From assembly GCA_009767595.1 (NCBI GenBank), contig VSDK01013838.1:297819-361818 (forward strand): a stretch of 64,000 nt of DNA, read 5' to 3'. Both the position numbers and the translations under genes were made by a program. Source of the DNA: Symbiodinium kawagutii (taxonomy: Eukaryota > Sar > Dinophyceae > Suessiales > Symbiodiniaceae). Of this stretch, positions 54,996 to 64,000 are shown in pieces (position 1 is the stretch's first letter; every line of letters begins with the position of its first letter). Below the pieces are notes generated by a model. It was not told the origin of the DNA, did no database searches, and saw nothing but the letters and a program-made list of their open reading frames with translations.

Positions 54996-55086
54996 AGGCT
55001 GGAAGCAGTGCCATGGCTGAGGACGGCCGGCCGAAGCATCTCGACTTGAGCCGCAGTTGAAGAAGTATCCAAGCAAACGGGCACGA
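54996..55086 (-). CDS. unassigned exon
   Basis: 91 bp, acceptor GTCTTGTAG, donor GTGGTG. It reads VPVCLDTSSTAAQVEMLRPA then VLSHGTASS. A second minus frame is open. Splice sites favour this one. Confidence 0.65.
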
Positions 55087-55111
55087 CTACAAGACCACCA
55101 TCGACAAAGGG

Positions 55112-55181
55112 CCATGGATAAGCCATGCGGGGTATAGACGGTTACACCATGGATAAGCCATGCGGGGTATAGACGGTTACA
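55112..55181. repeat. 35-bp perfect tandem duplication
   Basis: The 35-bp unit starting CCATGGATAAGCCATGCGGG occurs twice with no mismatch (55112-55146, 55147-55181). Confidence 0.95.
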
Positions 55182-55961
55182 GTACAGAGTCATAAGTAAA
55201 TACTAATAATTCTAATCATTAGTAAAGACCAACAGCGAAACCCCTAACTACAAAATAGCCATCGCAAATAGATGCAAATAGACCCTTAACAAGCTAGAAC
55301 GGTTGTAAGACCAAGCCATTCATAGTTATTTTAAAGATCTGAAGAGCTGGTATAATAACAAATAGGCGTCAGGATCAGTAGCAACACCAACTTATACACA
55401 TTTATAGAGCATGAACCGCTGATTATACGTGTTCTAATTCTAAATCTATAGTGGTTGTTGATGTGTTATTGATGATGCGGTTGGTGACAGACCAAAATAA
55501 CGATGCATATCATGTATATACCATATGTATACGCTGAGTCTACCGGAACCAATGAGGGTTAAACGGGGCTTTAGCAGTGATCCAGAACCAATAAGCAACC
55601 CATTCGCAAGTTCCTTGAAGATTCCAAGCTGTAAACACCACACTCCCTCGGCAACCTGCCCTGGTTGGCTAGGCACCCTGGTTCAAGTTTAGTTTAGCCA
55701 CTTGCAAATAACCAAAGCTCACAAAAACCAAGCATAGCAAAGCTCTAAATCACAACTCACGTGGCTAAACCCATGATACTTGCTATCACCACAAAAGCAG
55801 CCTGCCGGTGACGAACCAAGCATAAAAATCACCACCAAAACATGCAAAATCCCAAAAAAACAAATCATCCACACCCAGCATTGAACTCACGAGCTCCTTA
55901 TCCAACTCATCTACCAAGCATTATCCAAGCTTGCCACGCCTTGGTGGCCCCTGCCCTCACC

Positions 55962-56088
55962 GCTTGGACCAGCTCCAGCGGGCCGCGCCGCCCGGCGCCT
56001 CGGTGAGGAACATGATGCCACTGCTGCGGCGCTTGCCGCGGCTCTGGTCCGGTCGCAGGCTTGCGGAGCGGCTCGCCGGGCGGTGGGC
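55962..56088 (-). CDS. unassigned exon
   Basis: 127 bp, acceptor CCGCTAG, donor GTGAGG. It reads AHRPASRSASLRPDQSRGKR, RSSGIMFLTEAPGGAAAG and AGPS. An Arg/Ser-rich start. The plus strand has an open Arg/Leu-rich frame too, but lacks matching splice sites. Confidence 0.72.
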
Positions 56089-56752
56089 CTAGCGGTGTCA
56101 GGTGGTGGCTGGGGCAGTGGTGGCGAAGTAGGCCATGGCCATGGCTATGGTTGTGGTGGATTTATGTTGATTTATGGTTAGTAGGTTCAACCAAGTTATG
56201 GATAACTTATGGTTAGTGGGTTCAAGATAAGTTAGCCATTTTATTGCTGAGTCGTGGGTGATTCATCGTTGATTGGCTGATGTATGGCTAGTGATGGCTA
56301 TTTATGGCTGGTTGCTGGTTGATTTGCAAGTGATGTAGGTACTTGATGGTGCTTAAAAATTGCTACCCAACTCACTGAGCCCCAGAATGTGGTAAGCTGT
56401 CAAAGATATATCCTTAGCTGGCAAATGACCAGCGAAGTGCGGTGGTCGAAAGACGGAAAAACATGTGCATGCCATATGCAGCCAAATATCCAAAAACATG
56501 ATGGACTTCAACATGGAGACTGTATGAGGTAATGTAGTGAAGGATTCAGACACAAGTGCCGTGTATTGACAGGAACGGGCTTCGTGCATCATGCACCTGA
56601 GTAATTGCACCAATCCATTGACAACATCACCAACAACAATTCACATGTCAAATGCACACATACATTCGTTTAGTCGTCTCTCTCTGCACGCTGTTTAAAC
56701 TTCATTTTTGTTGCTCAAATGCCTCACATACAGCGGGCGTTATAGAACCCAC

Positions 56753-56798
56753 CTGCCTCTCGAGCAGCCGCAAATCTCCGAGCAATACTGGCAAAAAC
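56753..56798 (-). CDS. unassigned short exon
   Basis: 46 bp, acceptor TCGTTTTTCAG, donor GTGGGT after GGCAG. It reads VFASIARRFAAAREA. Confidence 0.55.
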
Positions 56799-57178
56799 CT
56801 GAAAAACGAACGCCAGCGTCCCACGGGTAATCACCACACCATCATTGAGACATAGTGCGCACATGCTGCAATGTACGTGTTGATTGGGGTCTGAAAGAAT
56901 TCCGGCAAATCTTACGTTCACGACAAGAATGGGGGCAGCAACAACCCATTGGATACTCAGACTTTGTAAAAGATCACCAACAACATGGAACAATGACAAG
57001 GACAATAACAAGGACCACGACAACAAAAACAACAAGAAGCACAACCAGACCAACCACAAACAAAACAAGCACGATCACAACACTGGAAGCTGGCAACTGC
57101 GGTTATCTGTTTCCGCCCTAAGCATCCCCCGGATGATACAGTACCATCAGATTACCGTACGAATTGAAAGGTTCCCAC

Positions 57179-57297
57179 ATGGCTGTGGGTCAAAACCCTG
57201 TACCCCTGGTTCCCCATCATTAACCAATGTTTTCCCTATTGTTACTGGTCATTATCCCCCATAAAGTTGGTTGGTTAATATTGACCCATACCCACAT
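57179..57297. repeat. terminal-inverted-repeat element, family 3
   Basis: 119 bp. The left arm is ATGGCTGTGGGTCAA and the right arm TTGACCCATACCCACAT. The subterminal CCCTGTACCCCTGGTTCCC is identical to the 30522 copy. CCCACATGG occurs at both ends and may reflect a target duplication. Confidence 0.8.
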
Positions 57298-57882
57298 GGG
57301 GAAAGCCTGGGGAACCATTCAAACATGGAAAACGTTTCCATTGCCAAAAAGCTGCTTCGGGAGCTCTTGTCTCATCGACGACAATCCCAGCCATGTCGAT
57401 TTTCACCCCTTGGAAAATGATATCGATCACCAAGGATATCCAAGGGTTATGAGAATGATTAATCAACCAAGAGTTATGAATAATGCCATTTATCAACCAA
57501 GGATTATGAATAACGATGGCCCATTCTTCGATTGTATCTTAACCTGTCGCTGGTTCTGAAGCTGCTGTTGGTCGGTTCCCCAAACTTGGTGGGGTGCAAT
57601 CGTTGAGTCAACAATGGGAGATGAACATGAATCAAGGACATATATCTGGGGATAGATAAATCAGCTTAAATTATAGCTTAATGACAGCTAATTGACAGGA
57701 CATATAGCTTTAATCACCAATGACATGCTTCAATTGGGATTGATTTATGAACAGCTGGATCTCAGCTATCATCAACCATGATATCCCCCCTATTCTTGGT
57801 GATCCATCTATGGTTAAATAACAACCCTCCTTCAACAACCGTCCGGCACCAGTCATTCAACCATAGTGGAACCATGTGGAAC

Positions 57883-57975
57883 CCATGGAGGTTCCGAATC
57901 TGCTTGGTTCGCAACTGGATCACCCTCCATGCCATGCTTGCAGGGCACCGGATTGTAGGAGAGCTGCATCTGCTC
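57883..57975 (-). CDS. unassigned exon
   Basis: 93 bp, phase 0, acceptor CCAACTCAG, donor GTTCCA. It reads EQMQLSYNPVPCKHGMEG then DPVANQADSEPPW. Confidence 0.65.
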
Positions 57976-59287
57976 CTGAGTTGGCTAGGCTTGTTCAGTC
58001 TAAGGAGGGTGCTATGACCACTATTAAGTATTGAATAAAAGGGTTCTAAATCAATATCATCATTTGGGAAGGCTTATAACTTGTAACAAGGATATAGCAA
58101 TAGGAAAGGCTCATGATCATTACAACTATGTTTATTAATTGACGTTTTTTATTGTTCGTGATCACCGTCAACATTTTATCATCAAAGGAGGCTATGGTTC
58201 CAAGACTTTTTTTGCTATGACAAGTAGGCAAAATACCATTGCAAGATGGTGTCCTGATAATCACAAGGATTGAGTCAATGAGTAACATTGAGCAACAACA
58301 ATAGGTGTATCATCACGGTCCATGTATGCCCATGCCCTATGAAAAATACTTCGCGCTTATGAATGATTCTCGCTCCTAACCAATCTGAACCAATCACCCG
58401 CATTTTTTACCGGGGCATCTGACCGCATCAATCATCGATTAAAGAAACATCTACGCAAACCCTGACCAATCCATAGCATCACAGAACAAAACTCCGAGCC
58501 GCGCGCCAGGCATATCTTTTTTTGGGAACAAGACCGTTCCTTTCCTCATCATGTTCAAGTTTTAAGAAGGGTTATATAAATGGCATTATCCAACTGTGAC
58601 TAATGATAGCTATTAATCATCATCAATCACTACTAAAAGTAATTGCCATCACCAATTATGTTTAGATATTTTTAGCCAGTATCAAACAACATTAGCTGCA
58701 TTTTTGATACAAAGTAGCATACACAGTGATTCACATATCAGCCCAACAAAAGTTCATAGCGGTGGCTGGTAATGCTTAACTGCCCCAGTTGATGGCTTGT
58801 ACAATGACAACTAGTGACCATGTTTAACTGGTAACAAGCGACATTCATGGTTCAGAATGTTGCCACGCTAATATCCAAGCGTTGATAACTGTTGCATGTT
58901 CATAGTGTTCTCGGCAAAGTGTATGAACCAATATGCACCGACCTTCGACCTTAGCCAATCGATATTTTATGTTTTTGTTCCCAGCACCGGTGACCGACCT
59001 TAGCCAATAGATAAACTGGTATCAGCCAGATTGGATTAAATTCAGCATGATGAGTTCTGCTTGACCACTCTCTCTGCCTCTTCGCCATCGGATCAATCAA
59101 CTCATTATCATCACTTACCCAGTGTTCAACGAATGATCAACCCAATTCACCAGCTACCCTGATTTCAATCATCCAATCCACCATGGCTCAACACCATCAA
59201 CACATCTGCCATGGTCACACGGCTCAACACCATGGCTCCACATCTGCCATGGGAATGGGTGACCCTCCTCCAGGACCCCCTACCCAC
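57976..59287. other. long stretch without recognised exon
   Basis: AT-rich intron-like sequence. Plus and minus frames are short, and the right end is AACCATCA-rich next to the exon at 59288. Confidence 0.55.
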
Positions 59288-59383
59288 CGGGATCCCCTGA
59301 TGGCCATGACGGTCCCTGGGTCTCGCCATCCAAGTCGCCAGCTTCCAATGCCATTGTGAAGCCGACGGGCTCACGGCCTGGTT
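59288..59383 (-). CDS. unassigned exon
   Basis: 96 bp, acceptor GTCTTACAG, donor GTGGGT. It reads PGREPVGFTMALEAGDLDGE then TQGPSWPSGDP. Very good splice sites. The longer frame starting at a Met here is a shadow. Confidence 0.78.
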
Positions 59384-60351
59384 CTGTAAGACCTCGATGC
59401 CACCAGCAGCCAGCCATGCCATGGCGTTGGTTCATGCCATGGCGTTGCTTCGGCGAAAATGATCACTGACTCATTGCTGAAAAGGATGACTTTCATGGCC
59501 AAACATGGTGACTTTCATGGGCAATGACATACAAAGACCTAAGGTAAAGCGAATCATTGGCTCAAATGGTGACCCACCAATGGGTGGCTAGAGCCACCCA
59601 TGAACCAATGATTCACGTAATGGCATGATGGGTGAATCATTGGCTCAAAAGTGGTGAAAGTGGCTCAACGATCCGTGAATCATGGCTTCAAATGGTGACT
59701 GAATGGTTGAGGACCAGGTTAGTGCTCAGGGTCAATCGTTGATTCATTACTGGTTCACGGTGGTCAATGGGCTGGGTAGTTCATGGTGCAAAATGATAGT
59801 TGTCATACAATTCATAAGCTGCTTAATCAAATTATGGTTGATAATGGTTGGTACTGGTTGGTGCATATGGTTGATTAATCAAATTCTAAATGGTTGAAGA
59901 TGGTGAATGATGGTGGATGGTTGATTTAATTGTCATTATCATAAACGATGGTTGGCTCACGGTGGAAAATGGTTGGTCAAAAATGATGAATGGGCTGCTT
60001 GATTGACTAATAGTGAACGGTGGTAAATATTGAACGAGGATGATGACCAAAAATGTACTAGTGATGTTGACGTCATGGTCAACTACGGATATTGGCGCCT
60101 AATTCATGCAGGTAGTCATGGCCAACTCACGGTTCACAGCGCCAGCGCCAAGAAAAGTCTGGCATGAGAAGTGGCTAGGCCGGCATCAGCATGGGAGAAC
60201 AAGTAACAGCAACCGCCTATTGAAATCGATTTTACTGGTTGATGGAGATGCCCAAGTCATGACTGTCCTCGCGAAATCTAAAGCAAGCCAGATCAACCCG
60301 GCAGCTTTGGGCATCCCTTTGTTTCTGAGGCTTCCATCCCTAGCAGCGTAC

Positions 60352-60428
60352 CCTGGGTGGTTGCCATGGCAACCGCGCCATTCGCCAAGGTGCCTTCATG
60401 TAGACATCCTCAGGGCTTGAAGCGGCAA
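60352..60428 (-). CDS. unassigned exon
   Basis: 77 bp with donor GTACGC and an inferred acceptor AAGCGAG. It reads AASSPEDVYMKAPWRMARLP then WQPPR. Confidence 0.6.
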
Positions 60429-60546
60429 CTCGCTTGGTGGTCGGTCATTTCAATGCCCAACCACGTACAACCACAATGGTAGGGCCTATAGCTGGATCCA
60501 GAAATGACTGGGATGTAAGTAAGCAAGCTCCAAAATCAAAATCTAC

Positions 60547-60632
60547 AGGAATCAGGGCCAATTCCAGCAACGTGGTGCCCGCGTTCTGCAGCGTTCTGCT
60601 TCCCCCAAAAAACAACTGAAACGCCTTCTCCG
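60547..60632 (-). CDS. unassigned exon
   Basis: 86 bp, acceptor GTGACCACAG, donor GTAGAT. It reads EKAFQLFFGGSRTLQNAG then TTLLELALIP. The frame is part of a longer open region, and splice sites limit the exon. Confidence 0.6.
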
Positions 60633-61317
60633 CTGTGGTCACAAAAAACCAGAAGTGCGCAATTTCCATGTTGGTGGAATGGCCCCCAGCTGCTGGTTTA
60701 TGCAACGCGGTCATGAGAAGGAGATTTCTTTGAAACAAAAAGTCCTGCATGCCAGGGTTAGCTGCCAAATGTCTATATGAAGTTGAAGTAGTTTCTCAAA
60801 TTTAGTCGAGAGATGTTGTGCTTGAGTTTACTTCCAATAGGTTCGGCAATTTGTGCATTTGGGTGATGCATTTCACTGTCTCAAACATCCCCCACTGTTG
60901 CAAAAAATGAACACGGCTACGGTAACAAGTACCATTCCCGGGATTTGTTAAGCCCAGCCAGAGGAAAAAAAACAGCACCATCCTGGAAACGTAGTTTTGA
61001 AGCTTGGAACACCTCAAACACTCTTGAAGTGAAGGCATCATCAAGCATCACTGACCCATCATTCACCATCAGCATCAATGATTAAGTATCATGAGCCATC
61101 ATTTGTCCATCATTGAAACCATCACTTAATCAGTGGCAACCACCACTGACCCATCAGTGAGCCATCCGATTTTACTAACATTTAACCATGAACTAACCAG
61201 ACCGCCAGTTTAACCATCAATAAGCCATCACTTCATCAATTAATCATCCAAATCCATCACTAGTCCAGCAAACCAACCATCAACTAACAACTAACCCAGC
61301 AATCACATAAAAATCAC

Positions 61318-61399
61318 CTGAATGTTGCCCAGCTTCGGTGTTCACAACACGATCGATCATCCCAGCTGTCTCTCTGTCACCACAGGCCACGACCACAGC
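61318..61399 (-). CDS. unassigned exon
   Basis: 82 bp, acceptor TTCCGTTCAG, donor GTGATT after TTCAG. It reads AVVVACGDRETAGMIDRV then VNTEAGQHS. An excellent exon by all criteria. The VVVACGD start resembles a beta-strand and turn of an alpha/beta fold, family unknown. Confidence 0.82.
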
Positions 61400-62582
61400 C
61401 TGAACGGAAGTGGAATAAACTCATGAGGTCTTCTGAGCCGGAAACCATGGTAAAATCATAGTGGTTATACATGTTTACGGTTGTGTATGAACTTATGCCA
61501 TATGTATACGTGATTAATGGTTATGTAATCATGATGCCTATAGTAAATGGTTTATTACATCAATCACCGTTCTTTGGTGGAAAAAACGAGATATTTTCTA
61601 TGTAGATGAACATGATTTCCAGTCCTGGCTGAAGGCTCTTGCCCACGCAACTCTAGCAGCAAGGTGAGCTTGCCGTAAAAATGGTAATGGGAGATCCGTT
61701 TTGTAACAAAACAAACAGCCCATATCTAAAGGTCAATCACCAGCTGTCGTTGGTGGTGATATTAGGATGTGGATCCCTTTTTCCTCACATAAACCAAGCA
61801 GTCGCCCGTCCAAATATTCAAAAGAAATGGTAAGGGTACGTGATGTAGTAAGCCTGGGCAAAGTTTCAGATGCAACTCCACAAAAGAAATCTTCCAAGAA
61901 AAAAGGATAGTACTCATGAGTAATCCTTCTAACATCGTCCCAAGGCTCTTTAGATTGCATTTTGCTGAACGAATCAACCCCAAAATTCTTGTTAAGCAAG
62001 GGAAGTCTTCATTTTCTGGTTTCGAAGTTGGAGGTGACTGGAATAAACAAACATACCGTATGCATACCTACGTCGTAGGCACGAGCCTGTTGCGTTGTCT
62101 AGGTGGAGAGCAAAGTGGTGATACCAAAACGTTACCATCTCGCGCTGGTCAAAATTCACACATACAAATATACCTGTATACATATATCTAATATGCACAT
62201 GCATGTACACAAATAAATCTAAAAAGAACAAAGAATATATAGTGCTTTTGTGGGTGTAATAAGGTGTGCGCGCGCATGTCTGCACACATGTATTCAGACA
62301 GAAAGTATGGATGTATGATGCTGTATGTGTCGCACATTGTGAATACATGCCGTACAGTCTGTCTGCAGGTCTGTGTGCCTCTGCGACTGCAGCCGTGCAT
62401 CTGGATCCTATGCACGCATTGAATTCGTTCATGATCAATGACACCTATTGTCATCTGCACATCCAGTGCCAGTCTTCTTCGCGTGATATCGCTTAAGTAT
62501 GCATGCTTATTCAGATTTAGGCATGCCGTTTTTCCTGAAAATTTGTGAATCCCATGTTGAATCCTTGAACTTCGAATCCCAT
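61400..62582. other. stretch without recognised exon
   Basis: AT-rich, with CACACATG/TATACATATA-type simple sequence at 62150-62350. Open frames of up to 150 residues on the minus strand have simple-sequence composition. Confidence 0.5.
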
Positions 62583-62650
62583 GGTGGCGCTGTTCCGGTC
62601 ATGGGCGCCTCAAAGTAGCCGGACCACATGGTACGCCAGGTCTTTAAGGC
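62583..62650 (-). CDS. probable exon, end undecided
   Basis: After acceptor CCAGCCAG the phase-0 frame reads ALKTWRTMWSGYFEAPMTGT then APP. A second frame reads LKDLAYHVVRLL and stops. Possible GT donors lie inside (GTACCA, GTGGTC), so the exon could be shorter. Confidence 0.5.
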
Positions 62651-63661
62651 CTGGCTGGAGGGGCGGCCAAAAATCATCAGAAGTTGGTTGTTCACACCTG
62701 GGGTGGTTTTCATTAGTTTTCATTTGGTTTTTGAATGTTTTTGACCTAGAAAATCCTAGAAATGTCTGATGTGGAGCTCATCAAACAACATCAAACACAG
62801 GAATGAAGGGAGATGAGATTGGCACTTATTCATGGACATGTCCCTCCAAACAGTTTGGCTCCCTTCCTTGAAGCTCATCAAGGCATGTGGAGGCTTTGTG
62901 TGTTTGTTGGGATGTCAAATGAAGCACATCACTGCGCTAACTTGAGTTTGCACGTTATGATAATGGAAAATGACTGCACTATAAACATCATCGGACGGGC
63001 TTTGTGAGGCCAACTCTTGAAAGAGCAGTGGTTCCACTTGTATCCGGGGGGTTGGTGGCAAGTTTTCCCGCCTGCCTCGGTGTTCCCAAAGGATGGCTGT
63101 TGGGATTCTTGTTGAGAGATGTTGGGAGTTGAACGGTCAACCATCAAACTGTTCCTTGAGCAGCATCAAACGACCCGGTGCAATTTTGTTGATAAGTAAC
63201 TCGTGGTACTTCCATGGCCATGGGGATCCATGAAGCGCGACAATAAATGCCTACGATCCACCTTGACCAGAACATCTCATCCCATCCCCATCAATTTGGT
63301 AGTTTATCATTCCATCATATTCCATCGGCACCAGCAAGCCAAGGAACATCAACGGACTGCAGCGACTGGAAAATCGCCGCCGCTGCTGCCAACCACTATT
63401 AGCCATAATCATTTCCCAACCATCACCATGTGACCGTTCTTGACCATTTTGACACGTAACCATCATGACTACAACTATGACTATGGTTAATCATGGCCTT
63501 TACCATCCTAACCGTAACGATGAAGGTAGATAGAAATGTCATGAAACTATGGCAGGGAAAAACCTTCTTGGAAGGGAAAAAACCCTGCACGAAATGAGAG
63601 GAAACATCAAAACCGCCCCAGCACATCAAAAGAGTTGTGCCTAACAGGGGGCCGAGGGCAG
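62651..63661. other. stretch without recognised exon
   Basis: Mixed composition. Short open frames near 63000-63100 and 63340-63400 are not supported by splice sites. Confidence 0.45.
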
Positions 63662-63692
63662 CTTAGGCACACAAAACGTGGCCGTGCCTAAG
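63662..63692. repeat. 9-bp stem hairpin
   Basis: CTTAGGCAC (63662-63670) and GTGCCTAAG (63684-63692) are perfect inverted repeats around a 13-base loop. GTGCCTAA also occurs at about 63637. Confidence 0.7.
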
Positions 63693-63885
63693 AAAAAAAA
63701 CTGTACGAGGCACCCACCACGAATGGATCGGGCAAGCCCTGAAAAAAAGATCTCCGCAGCAGTGGGCAGAGAGCCAAGAATCCCGCTGCCCCCTCCAAGA
63801 AAACCATGCTAAGAGGAGCATGGGATGGAAAAGGAATCATGACAATGAAGGTCCTAACCCCGGCCGGCTCAGTGCAGGTAGTACG

Positions 63886-64000
63886 GCGCTGCAGCCCGAC
63901 GATGGAGAAGTTGGATCATCAGAGCCCCAATTCCAAAACAGCAGCGTGAGCCGGGTCCACATAGAGATCGGCAGGCGCGGCCTGTGCTCTTCTCGAGGGG
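63886..64000 (-). CDS. possible exon at the window edge
   Basis: Minus frames are open to the edge. One reads LPISMWTRLTLLFWNWGSDD then PTSPSSGCSA before a GTACTA donor. Another two frames are also open, so frame and start remain undecided. Confidence 0.3.

Noticed and set aside
1-64000. Dinoflagellate spliced-leader or tRNA/rRNA genes
   Set aside because: I looked for the GCCATTTTGGCTCAAG-type leader end and for tRNA-like cloverleaves on both strands and saw none; a covariance-model search would be needed to exclude them.

Overview
The window looks like nuclear DNA of a dinoflagellate, most likely a Symbiodiniaceae-type alga. I infer this from small GC-rich exons (about 30 to 170 bp) scattered in long AT-rich introns, from splice donors that are GT but also GC and apparently GA, from every supported exon lying on one strand, and from a CCCTAAA-type array. 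No bacterial gene organisation is present, and almost all long open frames are chance frames in introns or run through the assembly gap (48023-48992). Exon coordinates were derived by hand from acceptor AG, donor, open frame and phase, so an end may be a few bases off.

Two genes can be named, both on the minus strand. (1) Protoporphyrinogen IX oxidase (PPOX), 20197 down to 14038: seven consecutive exons whose phases join into a 143-codon frame carrying plant-type PPOX signatures (TEARDRAGGNI, LWEEGPNSFQP, DPNSYRFVWW, LTWPGKIRAGLGAVGI, EESVKEFVTRNLGEE). The first part of the FAD fold and the whole C-terminal half were not found. (2) A phytanoyl-CoA dioxygenase (PhyH) family 2-oxoglutarate/Fe(II) oxygenase, 49506 down to about 43347 and perhaps 43011. 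It has the N-terminal helix region, SLLVGVALTD, GNLCVWPGSH, LRAGDV, a 30-bp microexon with the distal His, and VRVMVYFRLQ. The first metal-ligand exon probably lies in the gap.

The rest holds about 45 further exon candidates on the minus strand that I cannot assign. They fall in three groups: 1.4-13 kb (downstream of PPOX), 25-41 kb (between PhyH and PPOX), and 50-64 kb (upstream of PhyH). The whole window therefore reads as a one-directional gene row transcribed right to left.

The introns carry the most interesting structure. Many begin, in transcript sense, with TGATGGTT-rich sequence and end with AACCATCA-rich sequence, so the two halves are loosely complementary. At least five families of roughly 100-120 bp elements with terminal inverted repeats sit in introns, several within about 60 bp of a splice site, which suggests introner-like nonautonomous DNA elements. 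One exon (34104-34242) is bracketed by two copies of the same family. An intronic array alternates CCCTAAA and CCCTAAAA units.
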